From Lentibacillus daqui (GTDB lineage: Bacteria > Bacillota > Bacilli > Bacillales > Amphibacillaceae), in assembly GCF_027186265.1 (NCBI RefSeq), contig NZ_CP114176.1:1426001-1490000 (forward strand): a DNA stretch of 64,000 nt, written 5' to 3'. How positions within the stretch are numbered: position 1 is the first letter of the stretch; each line of letters opens with the position of its first letter. Below are positions 7,096 to 16,138 of the stretch, one piece after another. The translations under genes were made by a program, and so were the position numbers. A model generated the notes under the pieces. It searched no databases. It was not told the origin of the DNA and saw nothing but the letters and a program-made list of their open reading frames with translations.

Positions 7096-8403
7096 ATGGC
7101 AACAAAGCATGAGCAGATATTACAACATATTATGGCGTTAGGAGTAGGCAATAAAATATCCGTACGACAAATTGCCAAAGACTTAAATGTAAGTGAAGGC
7201 ACCGCATACCGGGCGATAAAAGAAGCGGAAAATCAAGGGCTGGTAAGTACCATCGAACGCGTTGGAACCATAAGAATCGAGCGAAAGAGAAAAGAAAACT
7301 TTGAGCGATTAACATTTGCCGAAGTGATCAATATTGTAGATGGACAGGTTTTGGGGGGAAAGGAAGGCCTGCACAAAACCTTGAATAAATTTTTGATCGG
7401 GGCAATGCAGCTGGAAGCAATGATGCGCTACACGGAAGCAGATTCCCTTTTGATTGTTGGTAATCGGGTTAAAGCCCATGAATTGGCCATCAAAGCGGGT
7501 GCCTCCGTGTTAATAACAGGCGGGTTTGACACGGCTGATCATATCAAGGCATTGGCAGATGAAAAGCAAATTCCAATCATGTCAACAAGTTATGACACGT
7601 TTACGGTGGCCTCCATGATTAATCGGGCCATCTATGACCAGTTAATTAAAAAAGAAATCGTTTTTGTAGAAGACATCTCAACACCGCTTGAACAATCTTT
7701 CTATTTAAATACGAAGGATCCTTTACAACGATGGTACGAATTGAATGAACTGTCGGAGCACTCCAGATTTCCGGTTGTGGGGGAAAAGAACCGTGTGGCT
7801 GGAATGGTAACCTCAAGAGACATTATCGGCAAAAGTCCGGACACATTGATCGAAAAAGTAATGACCAAAAACCCTACCGTAGTACAGGCAAAAACCTCGC
7901 TTGCCTATGTCGCACATATGATGGTTTGGGAAGGCATTGAACTGGTCCCTGTCGTCAACCAATCCCATGAACTGCGGGGAATTATCTCCCGGCAGGACGT
8001 TTTAAAGGCGCTGCAGCAAATCCAGCGGCAGCCACAAATTGGCGACACCATCGATGATATTGTATCGTCAACCATTAGCACTGTTGAGGGGGAAGAGTCG
8101 GTTTTTCAAGCTGAAGTAACCCCGCAAATGACAAACCAGCTTGGTACGTTATCGAACGGGGTATTTACATCATTGATCACTGAAGCAAGCAGTCGTTTGC
8201 TGTTGCAGGCGAAACGGGGTGAACTGGTTGTGGAGAATATAACGGTATACTTTCTGAAACCAGTACAAATTGACAGCAAGGTTATGATTAAACCGCGATT
8301 GGTTGATGTAGGAAGAATTTATGCAAAAATCGATGTCGAAGTGTATAATGATCAGCAGTTAATCGGGAAAGGGTTATTAATGGCGCAGCTTATTGACCGT
8401 TAA
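7096..8403 (+). CDS. ytoI: CBS-HotDog transcription factor YtoI (SpxR-like)
   Basis: A 435-aa multidomain regulator. Order: N-terminal winged-helix domain (residues 5-60, SVRQIAKDLNVSEGTAYRAI), a DRTGG-like domain (about 70-180), two CBS domains (about 190-310, nucleotide sensing) and a C-terminal HotDog domain (about 320-435). This is the architecture of YtoI, called SpxR in other Firmicutes. ATG 7096 is chosen over TTG 7078 because the family begins MATKHEQIL and GGTGA lies four bases upstream. In B. subtilis ytoI sits next to ytpI and nrnA, as here. Confidence 0.93.
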   Translation: MATKHEQILQHIMALGVGNKISVRQIAKDLNVSEGTAYRAIKEAENQGLVSTIERVGTIRIERKRKENFERLTFAEVINIVDGQVLGGKEGLHKTLNKFLIGAMQLEAMMRYTEADSLLIVGNRVKAHELAIKAGASVLITGGFDTADHIKALADEKQIPIMSTSYDTFTVASMINRAIYDQLIKKEIVFVEDISTPLEQSFYLNTKDPLQRWYELNELSEHSRFPVVGEKNRVAGMVTSRDIIGKSPDTLIEKVMTKNPTVVQAKTSLAYVAHMMVWEGIELVPVVNQSHELRGIISRQDVLKALQQIQRQPQIGDTIDDIVSSTISTVEGEESVFQAEVTPQMTNQLGTLSNGVFTSLITEASSRLLLQAKRGELVVENITVYFLKPVQIDSKVMIKPRLVDVGRIYAKIDVEVYNDQQLIGKGLLMAQLIDR

Positions 8404-8452
8404 TCGGGCTTGGAAACGGATTTTGCCTTGCAGTTATTTAGTGTATTACATG

Positions 8453-8487
8453 AAAAAAGCTGACTATCGGATGATAATCAGCTTTCA
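8453..8487 (-). terminator. terminator of ytpI, possibly shared with ytoI
   Basis: AAAGCTGA pairs with TCAGCTTT. The A6 run on the plus strand gives a U run after the hairpin on the minus strand, so it mainly serves ytpI, whose stop codon lies in the stem. Confidence 0.75.
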
Positions 8488-8783
8488 TTCCCGTTAGGGT
8501 ACAGACGTTTCCATTCGTTGCGGTAGTGTTTGGATTCCTTTATTCCCAAATTAAGCTGCATGCCCCCTAGAATCAGAAAAATTATCCCAATGAACAGGGA
8601 GAGCTTGGTTTGATAATATAAGTATTGGTTAATGCCAAATACAAGCACAAATATACCAAGACATATCCGGGATTTTGCGTTAAAATAGGCTTGTGTTAGC
8701 TTATCCTTGTTTCGTATAACGGCAACCTTGTAATAAATATATAAAACAAGTGCAATCGCAACAATAATTGGTAGAATGACCAT
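8478..8783 (-). CDS. ytpI: YtpI-like membrane protein
   Basis: A 101-aa membrane protein with three hydrophobic helices (about 2-20, 38-55, 60-80). The segment AKSRICLGIFVLVFGINQ and a C-terminal KHYRNEW resemble the YtpI family, whose function is unknown. I start it at ATG 8783, preceded by AGGAGCGAAAATTCTG; an upstream ATG at 8840 in the same frame has no ribosome-binding site and would add non-homologous residues. It is convergent with ytoI, its usual neighbour. Confidence 0.85.
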   Translation of the reverse strand: MVILPIIVAIALVLYIYYKVAVIRNKDKLTQAYFNAKSRICLGIFVLVFGINQYLYYQTKLSLFIGIIFLILGGMQLNLGIKESKHYRNEWKRLYPNGNES

Positions 8784-8902
8784 CAGAATTTTCGCTCCTG
8801 TATTAGTTTTGCAGACATGAGTAACTGCGATAACTAACATCTATTGTAGCTTGTTTTTATGAATTAAGCCAGAATAAACTTAAAACAGAAGGAGAACTTA
8901 CG

Positions 8903-9850
8903 ATGAATTTTGACGCAATCATCCAGGCGATTGAGGATTATGGGATCATTATCATTCACCGTCATGTCCGACCGGATCCCGATGCATACGGATCACAAGC
9001 TGGATTAGGACAGTTGATCAAACAAACGTATCCAAATAAGCAAGTTTATTTAGCTGGGGAAGAAGACCCGTCACTTACATTTCTTGCACGAATGGATACG
9101 ATCGATGACAATGTCTACCAAGGGGCATTGGTAATTGTATGTGATACTGCCAATACTGAACGAATTGATGATACCCGCTATGATAAAGGTGATAAATTGA
9201 TCAAAATCGACCATCACCCAAATGTTGATCCATACGGTGATATTGTCTTGGTGGATACCGAGGCAAGCTCAACTAGTGAAATTATTTACGATTTATATGT
9301 CCACGCAAAAGCAGCGGGTTATCAAATGAACAATGAAGCTGCCAGATTGATTTATGGCGGGATTGTCGGAGATACAGGGAGATTTCTGTTTCCAAGTACA
9401 ACGAAGAAAACCTTTCAATATGCGGCTGAACTTGTAACCTATTCATTTGATCGGACACAACTCTACGATGGCATGTATCAGATGGATGAAAACATTGCCC
9501 GCCTACAGGGATACATATTACAAAACTATACCCTGACACCTTCAGGAATGTGCAGTATTAAAATAACCAGTCAATTATTGAGTGAATACCGCATAAAACC
9601 GGAGGAAACAAGTCAAATTGTTGGTACATTGGGCGATATTTCGGGGATTAAGGCTTGGGTTATATTTATTGAAGAAGCGAACGATATTCGTGTTCGACTA
9701 AGATCAAAAGGTCCGGTCGTGAATACCGTTGCTGCAAAGTTTGGCGGCGGTGGTCATCCAATGGCTGCAGGGGCTACCGTTGCCAATTGGGAAGAGACAG
9801 AGCGGGTTGTCCGTGATTTGGAAAGGGTATGTAAAAACTACCAGGGATAG
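8903..9850 (+). CDS. nrnA: bifunctional oligoribonuclease / pAp phosphatase NrnA
   Basis: A 315-aa DHH-DHHA1 phosphoesterase that degrades 2-5-nt RNAs and dephosphorylates 3'-phosphoadenosine 5'-phosphate in the cytoplasm. Motifs: HRHVRPDPDAYGSQ (19-32, metal ligands H and D), VCDTAN, KIDHHPN (the DHH motif) and the DHHA1 glycine loop FGGGGHPMAAG near the C-terminus, all intact. ATG 8903 has AGAAGGAGAACTTACG upstream. In B. subtilis nrnA (ytqI) is followed by the ytrI-ytrH-dnaE region, as here. Confidence 0.96.
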   Translation: MNFDAIIQAIEDYGIIIIHRHVRPDPDAYGSQAGLGQLIKQTYPNKQVYLAGEEDPSLTFLARMDTIDDNVYQGALVIVCDTANTERIDDTRYDKGDKLIKIDHHPNVDPYGDIVLVDTEASSTSEIIYDLYVHAKAAGYQMNNEAARLIYGGIVGDTGRFLFPSTTKKTFQYAAELVTYSFDRTQLYDGMYQMDENIARLQGYILQNYTLTPSGMCSIKITSQLLSEYRIKPEETSQIVGTLGDISGIKAWVIFIEEANDIRVRLRSKGPVVNTVAAKFGGGGHPMAAGATVANWEETERVVRDLERVCKNYQG

Positions 9851-9869
9851 GTAATATAAATCTAAAGAA

Positions 9870-9904
9870 GTGCTGGTTTCCATAGTGGGAAATCAGCACA
9901 GTTT
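9870..9904 (+). terminator. probable terminator after nrnA
   Basis: GTGCTG-GTTTCC pairs with GGGAAA-TCAGCAC around ATAGT, but only a short T stretch follows. Confidence 0.6.
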
Positions 9905-9930
9905 ATTGATTCGCTCTTTGGACTTTACGA

Positions 9931-10128
9931 TTAGCTGCTCACTTTTTCCTGAAGTGGTAAAAACCAGCATCCTGCGTCCGTTTGGTCATAAACAACTTGT
10001 AACTGTTGTTTAATGATTTGACGCTTGATCAGGCGAATTAACTCACTGGATTCAGCATAGACCGTTTGCCCGGATTTAAGTTGCTTAATCTTTTCATCGC
10101 GAATTTGATTTTCTGGCATGATAAGCAT
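9931..10128 (-). CDS. small conserved protein, YtzJ-like position
   Basis: A 65-aa hydrophilic protein. The sequence LKSGQTVYAESSELIRLIKRQII suggests a short alpha/beta domain; no membrane segment. The start is ATG 10128 with AGGAGTGGTAAGC upstream; the frame runs on 5' but without a ribosome-binding site. It lies between nrnA and ytrI, where B. subtilis carries the small gene ytzJ. I suggest equivalence from position and size only. It may share the minus-strand sporulation transcript with ytrH-ytrI. Confidence 0.65.
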   Translation of the reverse strand: MLIMPENQIRDEKIKQLKSGQTVYAESSELIRLIKRQIIKQQLQVVYDQTDAGCWFLPLQEKVSS

Positions 10129-10277
10129 GCTTACCACTCCTTTCCATAAAGGTAGTATATGAAGCTGGTAAAATAAATGAAACCCTTTTCGCGATTTTTT
10201 GTGGATGATTTCTATATGTTCATTATACAAAAAGCGGGAAACTTACGCTATAAATTTTTATAAATTTCACAAAACAT

Positions 10278-10787
10278 TCACGCAGGACTATTGTTTTTTG
10301 CTGTCACGGTTATTTTTAACGTTCTGGCAAATGTTATTTTTGTTACGGTAAAATAATAGTTGAAATCCTCAATGGCGAATTCTTTGTTTTCGATCGTACT
10401 GGTTAGAAGTTGGTCACTCTCTGAAACAATACTTACTTTTTGGCCGATTACATGTTTTAGTTCTTCTTTGATCATTTCCTCCATTTGATAGACGACCAAT
10501 TGGCTAAGCTTTAAGGTTTTAGCATTTGCAATGGTGACCTCCATGGATTCGATGGTTAATTGCTCTTCGTTTTTCTCATCCAAATCCTTTTTATCCTCCA
10601 ATAATGCTTCATTCTGGTTTTTAAGTTCGGTCACTTGTGATTGTAATTCCAGGTTGGTTTCAAACAGACGCTGGTACATGGAATTATACATGTAGGCAAA
10701 AACACAATAGGCAATAACCCCACCAATCAGCGCCCCTACGAAAAATCGCTGCCAAACTGCCTTTTTGTGATAAGGTGGGATATGCAT
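10278..10787 (-). CDS. ytrI: sporulation membrane protein YtrI
   Basis: A 169-aa bitopic protein: a short basic N-terminus, one transmembrane helix (about 15-35), a coiled coil (about 40-76) and a small C-terminal domain. This matches YtrI, which with YtrH is needed for efficient sporulation and is made in the mother cell under sigma-E in B. subtilis. Its ATG overlaps the ytrH stop by one base (TGATG), implying translational coupling. Molecular function is unknown. Confidence 0.88.
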   Translation of the reverse strand: MHIPPYHKKAVWQRFFVGALIGGVIAYCVFAYMYNSMYQRLFETNLELQSQVTELKNQNEALLEDKKDLDEKNEEQLTIESMEVTIANAKTLKLSQLVVYQMEEMIKEELKHVIGQKVSIVSESDQLLTSTIENKEFAIEDFNYYFTVTKITFARTLKITVTAKNNSPA

Positions 10788-11119
10788 CAGTCTACATCCT
10801 CCTGAATGAACCAGCTAATAAGGATAATTGCTGTTTTGACGCCTCCCATTGCAGACAGGATTAATAGTACTTGCTTGAATACGTCTATTGTATGACCGTC
10901 AAGCAGCCCTTTTTCAAAATTGGCGATCGCATCAAACGTTCCGCCAATTGCTGCTACAATTGCCCAGATTCTTAATCGTTTGGCTATATGACTCATCGCA
11001 GTAAACGGGGCATCCCCAGTAGCAAATGATCCGATGCTACCGATAATTGTACCGCCAATTAGCACACCGAACGCGATAAAATAACAATGAATGAATGAAG
11101 CGATGAAACGTTCCTCCAT
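10787..11119 (-). CDS. ytrH: sporulation membrane protein YtrH
   Basis: A 110-aa membrane protein with about three hydrophobic segments and the glycine-rich GTIIGSIGSFATGDAPFTAMSH region typical in layout of YtrH. First gene of the ytrH-ytrI operon; a sigma-E-type promoter lies 33 nt upstream. The family is restricted to spore formers and its mutants sporulate poorly, but the mechanism is not known. The start region has TAAGGGAGAGC upstream of ATG 11119. Confidence 0.9.
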   Translation of the reverse strand: MEERFIASFIHCYFIAFGVLIGGTIIGSIGSFATGDAPFTAMSHIAKRLRIWAIVAAIGGTFDAIANFEKGLLDGHTIDVFKQVLLILSAMGGVKTAIILISWFIQEDVD

Positions 11120-11151
11120 TGATATGCTCTCCCTTATCCTATGCTTTTCCC

Positions 11152-11180
11152 ATTATATGTTTGGGCAGGACAAGATATGT
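11152..11180 (-). promoter_or_regulatory. sigma-E-type promoter of ytrH-ytrI
   Basis: On the minus strand ACATATC (-35, consensus KMATATT), a 14-nt spacer and CATATAAT (-10, consensus CATACANT). This fits the known sigma-E dependence of ytrHI in B. subtilis. Confidence 0.6.
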
Positions 11181-11211
11181 TAAGCGGAAAATACTTGGGA
11201 CATGCATACCG

Positions 11212-11224
11212 GCGATATGTTCGC
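11212..11224. promoter_or_regulatory. dyad at the dnaE promoter, possible degenerate LexA box
   Basis: GCGATATGTTCGC is a GCGA/TCGC dyad directly before TATAAT (11225-11230), the likely dnaE -10. Read on the minus strand it carries CGAACATAT, the left part of the Bacillus SOS box CGAAC-N4-GTTCG, but the other half is degenerate. Confidence 0.25.
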
Positions 11225-11260
11225 TATAATAATTCTTAGAGATAGAAAAGGCGGGATTGT

Positions 11261-14200
11261 ATGTCATCTTTTACACATTTACAAGTGAGAAGCGGATATA
11301 GTTTGATGAATAGCACCATAACGATCGACAAATTGGTCAATAGGGCAAAGGAGCTTTCATTTTCTGCGCTTGCATTGACCGATGAACAGGTATTGTATGG
11401 AGCAATCCCATTTTATCAGGCGTGTAAAAAAGCAGGGATTAAGCCGATAATTGGCATGACTGTTTACGTGACGACTGATGAACAAACAACGGAAACCTGC
11501 ATTCTGCTGGCGAAAAACAATCAAGGTTATCAGCAGCTTGTTGCATTATCTACTTACCTCCAAACAAACCAATACACGAAGATCGAACAACATGAATTAC
11601 ACCATTACACATATGACATGATTGGCATTTTGCCTGCCAAAGATTCGCAGCTTGCCAGACTGCTGCAAACGAAATCACTAACTGATGTGCACCAATATAT
11701 CGCATCATGGAAAACGTGTTTTTCACAAGGTGATTTTTATTTGGGTGTTGCTGGTTATGGTTATGTGTCCGAAAAAGAAATTCACCTTGCCTTAAAAACA
11801 TATATGGGGCAATATTCAACACCTGTTGTTGCTATCAATGATGTCCGATATTTACATGAAAAAGACGATATTGCCCTTGATTGTTTACAAGCAATCAAAC
11901 GTGGTGAATCATGGCCATTTTATGTAACGGACCCAAACTTGAAGGGCCACCATTTACGTTCATCATCCGAAATGGAAAAGGCTTTTTCCGATTGGCCGGA
12001 GGTATTAACTGCGACGAAACGAATTAGTGACCAGTGTACAGTAACCCTTGATTTTACCACTAGAATGCTTCCGTCGTATCCAGTCCCGGAACAAATGGAT
12101 GCACATACCTATTTGGAAAAGGTGTGCTGGCGGAATGTTGAAAATAAATATTCCACGGTTACAAACAAGGTTGCTGACCGTTTGCATTACGAATTGCATG
12201 TGATTCAATCGATGCAGTTTAGTGATTATTTCCTGATTGTTGCTGATTTTATTGCATTTGCAAAGGAAAATCATATTATGGTGGGCCCGGGACGAGGATC
12301 TGCTGCGGGGTCACTTGTTGCTTATGTGCTAGGAATTACCGAGATAGATCCGCTTGAATACAATTTATTATTTGAGCGATTCCTTAATCCGGAACGTGTA
12401 ACAATGCCAGACATTGACGTTGATTTTTCCGACCATAGACGTGAAGAGGTGATTGAGTATGTGCGGAACAAATATGGCAGTGAACATGTGGCTCAGATCA
12501 TTACGTTTGGCACATTTGCTGCCCGTTCGCTGCTGAGGGAATTAATCAAAACCATGAAGATTGATAAAGAGGATGCCCAATTTATTTTAAGGGAGGTACC
12601 TGTCCACCCTCATAAATCGCTAGTAGCATATGTACGGGAATCGGTAGAATTAAAACAATATATTAAGCAATCGGAGACACTAAAAGTATTATTCGCTATC
12701 GCAACTGTATTAGAGGGCTTGCCGCGACATATTTCAACCCATGCTGCCGGGATCGTGATCAGCGAGCAACCACTTGTGAGACATGTCCCGTTAACAATCG
12801 GGGCGAATGATACCCGATTGACCCAATATCCGATGAACGATCTGGAAGCAATCGGATTGTTAAAAATGGATTTTTTGGGCTTGCGTAATTTAACTTTATT
12901 AGAGCGAATCGTACAAACGATTCATTATACGGCGAAACAAACCATTCGCTTAAATGAATTACCGGAAAATGATCCAAAGACATTTACATTATTACAAAAA
13001 GGAATGACAAATGGCGTTTTCCAATTAGAATCACAAGGTATGAAAGAAGTTCTAATGAAATTAAAACCGACATCGTTTGAGGATATTGTCGCTGTTAATG
13101 CGCTTTATCGTCCGGGTCCGATGGAATACATTCCAACCTACATTGCCCGTAAGCATCATAAGGAAAAAATAACCTATCCACATCCGGATTTGGCGACAAT
13201 ATTAGCGGATACATATGGGGTTTTGGTATATCAGGAACAGATTATGCAAATCGCCCATAAAATTGCTGGATTCACACTTGGTCAAGCAGATATTTTGCGA
13301 CGTGCTGTCAGTAAAAAACAAGAAACGGTAATGGAGAAACAAAAAGAGGCCTTTATCCAAGGCTGTCTGACAAATGGATACAACCAGAATGTTGCTGAGG
13401 AAATTTTTGCATGGATCGTCAAATTTTCCAACTATGGTTTTAATCGAAGTCATGCGGTCGCATATAGTATGATTGCCTATCAACTTGCGTATTTAAAAGC
13501 GCATTACCCTGTTAGTTTTTTTTCCGAACTCTTAAGCTCAGTTACCAATCAGCAGGATAAAGTGATGGCGTATGTCAAGGAAGCAAAAATGTATGGTTTG
13601 GAAATATTGCCACCCTCTGTAAATGCCAGTTTCGGGAAATATACCGTGGAATCGAACAACATCCGTATGGGGCTATTATCGATCAAAGGAATCGGCAATC
13701 AAGTAGTCAAAGAAATTATTCGGGTAAGGAAACACGGCCGATTTAAAAATATATTTGATTTCTGTATGCGGATTTCTTCTCATAGCGTAAATCGTCAAAT
13801 ATTGGAATTGCTAATATTGGCGGGTGCGTTCGATGACACTTATGACAATCGTGCCAGTTTGTTGGCATCGATTGATCAGGCGTTGGAACAAGGAGAGTTA
13901 TTTCATGAATTTCAGGATCAGCCGTCATTATTCCAAAGTGAAATTGAGCTGGAGGCAGGCTACGTGGAGATGGAGGATCTTTCTACAATAACTAAGTTGG
14001 CAAATGAGAAGGAATTGCTGGGAATCTATGTAACCAGCCACCCGCTTGCAGCCTATCGTCGCGCCTTAAAAAGTCATGGGTATGCTACATTGGCAGATGT
14101 TTACCAAATGATTGGGAAACGCGGGGTGAAAAGCGCAGTTATTATCCAATCAATAAAGATCATCCGGACAAAGCGGGGAGACCCGATGGCTTTTTTAACG

Positions 14201-14620
14201 GTTGGTGATGAAACAAGTGATATGGATGCTGTTGTGTTTCCAGATGTATTCCGCTTGAACCGGTCATTGTTAGAGGAAGAAAAATTAATTGCAATCAAAG
14301 GAAAAATTGAATCGAGAAATAATCGGATTCAATGGCTTGTATCTGAAGTGTATCCGTTTGACGAAACAATAGCAGTTATCAATCAGCCTGAACGTCTTTT
14401 TATCAAGGTAAGTGCGCGAAACAGCGAGGAGGCTTTAAACAAAATGGCTGAGATAGCTCAGTCTTTTCCAGGTAACACACCAATCATTCTTTATACAGTT
14501 GAAACAAAGCAAACCTACCAATTGCAAAACACGTACAATATTAACCCGATAAGTGCTTGTATGACAAAGATACGTGCTTTTTTTGGCGAGGAAAACGTTG
14601 TATTGGAAAAACGGAACTGA
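11261..14620 (+). CDS. dnaE: DNA polymerase III alpha subunit DnaE
   Basis: A 1119-aa C-family replicative polymerase. In Bacillus DnaE extends RNA primers before hand-off to PolC. Order: PHP domain (1 to about 200), polymerase palm with GPGRGSAAGSLVAY and the catalytic MPDIDVDF (D384 and D386 region), KMDFLGLRNL (third Asp), thumb/fingers, helix-hairpin-helix (about 800-850) and OB fold (about 960-1040). PHP metal-ligand positions look altered: HLQVRSGYS instead of an HxH motif, and LTDEQV where LTDDHV is usual, so PHP nuclease or pyrophosphatase activity is unlikely. ATG 11261 follows AAAAGGCGGG. Confidence 0.97.
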   Translation: MSSFTHLQVRSGYSLMNSTITIDKLVNRAKELSFSALALTDEQVLYGAIPFYQACKKAGIKPIIGMTVYVTTDEQTTETCILLAKNNQGYQQLVALSTYLQTNQYTKIEQHELHHYTYDMIGILPAKDSQLARLLQTKSLTDVHQYIASWKTCFSQGDFYLGVAGYGYVSEKEIHLALKTYMGQYSTPVVAINDVRYLHEKDDIALDCLQAIKRGESWPFYVTDPNLKGHHLRSSSEMEKAFSDWPEVLTATKRISDQCTVTLDFTTRMLPSYPVPEQMDAHTYLEKVCWRNVENKYSTVTNKVADRLHYELHVIQSMQFSDYFLIVADFIAFAKENHIMVGPGRGSAAGSLVAYVLGITEIDPLEYNLLFERFLNPERVTMPDIDVDFSDHRREEVIEYVRNKYGSEHVAQIITFGTFAARSLLRELIKTMKIDKEDAQFILREVPVHPHKSLVAYVRESVELKQYIKQSETLKVLFAIATVLEGLPRHISTHAAGIVISEQPLVRHVPLTIGANDTRLTQYPMNDLEAIGLLKMDFLGLRNLTLLERIVQTIHYTAKQTIRLNELPENDPKTFTLLQKGMTNGVFQLESQGMKEVLMKLKPTSFEDIVAVNALYRPGPMEYIPTYIARKHHKEKITYPHPDLATILADTYGVLVYQEQIMQIAHKIAGFTLGQADILRRAVSKKQETVMEKQKEAFIQGCLTNGYNQNVAEEIFAWIVKFSNYGFNRSHAVAYSMIAYQLAYLKAHYPVSFFSELLSSVTNQQDKVMAYVKEAKMYGLEILPPSVNASFGKYTVESNNIRMGLLSIKGIGNQVVKEIIRVRKHGRFKNIFDFCMRISSHSVNRQILELLILAGAFDDTYDNRASLLASIDQALEQGELFHEFQDQPSLFQSEIELEAGYVEMEDLSTITKLANEKELLGIYVTSHPLAAYRRALKSHGYATLADVYQMIGKRGVKSAVIIQSIKIIRTKRGDPMAFLTVGDETSDMDAVVFPDVFRLNRSLLEEEKLIAIKGKIESRNNRIQWLVSEVYPFDETIAVINQPERLFIKVSARNSEEALNKMAEIAQSFPGNTPIILYTVETKQTYQLQNTYNINPISACMTKIRAFFGEENVVLEKRN

Positions 14621-14638
14621 TTGTACTTTCCATTATGC

Positions 14639-14666
14639 TTTACACGATATCACCATCTGTTATAAT
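14639..14666 (+). promoter_or_regulatory. sigma-A-type promoter of the malic enzyme gene
   Basis: TTTACA, a 16-nt spacer and a consensus TATAAT, about 60 nt before the start codon. Confidence 0.6.
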
Positions 14667-14728
14667 TAAATAATCGAATGGTCAGACCACTATATCATAA
14701 AAATCAAGGCAAAAGGAGCGGATAATCT

Positions 14729-15964
14729 GTGGCTAATTTAAGAGAGGAAGCACTGCATTTGCATAAGAATAACAAAGGGAAATTGGCTACCACGCCCAAG
14801 GTACCAGTACAAAACGCCAGAGATTTAAGCCTGGCGTATTCTCCGTGGGTTGCCGAACCATGTAAAGAAATTCACGATCGAGAAGAATCTGTCTATGATT
14901 ATACAATGAAAGGTAATATGGTTGCAGTTGTCAGTAATGGTTCCGCTGTTTTGGGACTTGGTAATATCGGTCCGGAAGCAGCTCTCCCCGTTATGGAAGG
15001 TAAATCTGTGCTTTTTAAAACGTTTGCAGGGGTTGATTCATTCCCTGTCTGCTTGAATTCGGACAACATCGATGATATTGTTCAAGCTGTAAAAATGATG
15101 GAACCAACATTTGGTGGAGTAAATCTTGAGGATATTGCCGCTCCAAATTGCTTTATTATTGAAGAAAAACTAAAAAAAGAAACCAGTATTCCAATTTTTC
15201 ACGATGATCAGCATGGTACAGCAATTGTAACGGTTGCCGGACTGATCAATGCGCTGAAATTGGTCGGAAAGTCATTTTCGGAAATACGGGTAGTCGCAAA
15301 TGGTGCGGGAGCTGCGGGCATTGCAATTATAAAACTGCTGCATCATTTTGGTGTTCGTGAAATGATTATGTGTGATTCCAGCGGTGCCATTTATGAAGGC
15401 AGACCAAACGGAATGAACGAGGTTAAGGAACAAGTGGCCAAAATGACAAATAAGGATAAGAAGGAAGGAAACCTGGAAGACGTCCTTGAAGGTGCTGATG
15501 TGTTTATTGGTGTATCTGTTGCTGGACTATTAACCAAAGAAATGGTTCAAAAGATGAATGACGATCCAATTATTTTCGCAATGGCCAATCCTAACCCGGA
15601 AATTATGCCAGAGGATGCAAAAGAAGCCGGCGCTAAAGTAATTGGAACCGGACGATCTGATTACCCAAACCAGGTAAACAATGTCTTGGCGTTCCCGGGG
15701 ATTTTCCGTGGTGCACTGGATGTACGGGCTACGCGGATCAATGAAAAAATGAAAGTTGCCGCCGCAGAAGCAATTGCGTCTTTGATTACAGAAGAGGAAT
15801 TAAACACAGATTATGTAATTCCAGCACCATTTGATAGCCGTGTTGCACCAGCAGTTGCATCAAGTGTTGCGAAGGCAGCAATGGAATCTGGTGTTGCCAG
15901 AATTCAAGTGAACCCGGACGATGTGGAAGAAAAAACGAAAAAATTGACCGAAATAGATCATTGA
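14729..15964 (+). CDS. ytsJ: malic enzyme, YtsJ type
   Basis: A 411-aa short bacterial malic enzyme: malate + NAD(P)+ to pyruvate + CO2 + NAD(P)H. B. subtilis YtsJ prefers NADP. N-terminal malic domain: AYSPWVAEPC (36-45), KGNMVAVVSNG, GLGNIGPEAALPVMEGK, HDDQHGTAI (metal ligands). NAD(P)-binding domain: GAGAAGIAI. The near-invariant Tyr-Ser/Thr-Pro-Gly-Val motif around the catalytic Tyr has Trp (W40, codon TGG) in place of Gly, a one-base change from GGG. Start GTG 14729 follows AAAAGGAGCGG. It lies between dnaE and accD as in B. subtilis. Confidence 0.93.
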   Translation: MANLREEALHLHKNNKGKLATTPKVPVQNARDLSLAYSPWVAEPCKEIHDREESVYDYTMKGNMVAVVSNGSAVLGLGNIGPEAALPVMEGKSVLFKTFAGVDSFPVCLNSDNIDDIVQAVKMMEPTFGGVNLEDIAAPNCFIIEEKLKKETSIPIFHDDQHGTAIVTVAGLINALKLVGKSFSEIRVVANGAGAAGIAIIKLLHHFGVREMIMCDSSGAIYEGRPNGMNEVKEQVAKMTNKDKKEGNLEDVLEGADVFIGVSVAGLLTKEMVQKMNDDPIIFAMANPNPEIMPEDAKEAGAKVIGTGRSDYPNQVNNVLAFPGIFRGALDVRATRINEKMKVAAAEAIASLITEEELNTDYVIPAPFDSRVAPAVASSVAKAAMESGVARIQVNPDDVEEKTKKLTEIDH

Positions 15965-16138
15965 TGGTAAACGAGAAATTTCCCCATGCCATAAGCAGGC
16001 ATTGTAATCATCAAGGTTTTATACCAAATTATTCCTGTTCATACAAAGGAAGTAACGCATTGATCAACCAACACATGATTCGTAAAATGCCTGCCTGGTA
16101 TGTGGGAAAATTGCTGCCCCGGTAAAGGAGGAATAACC

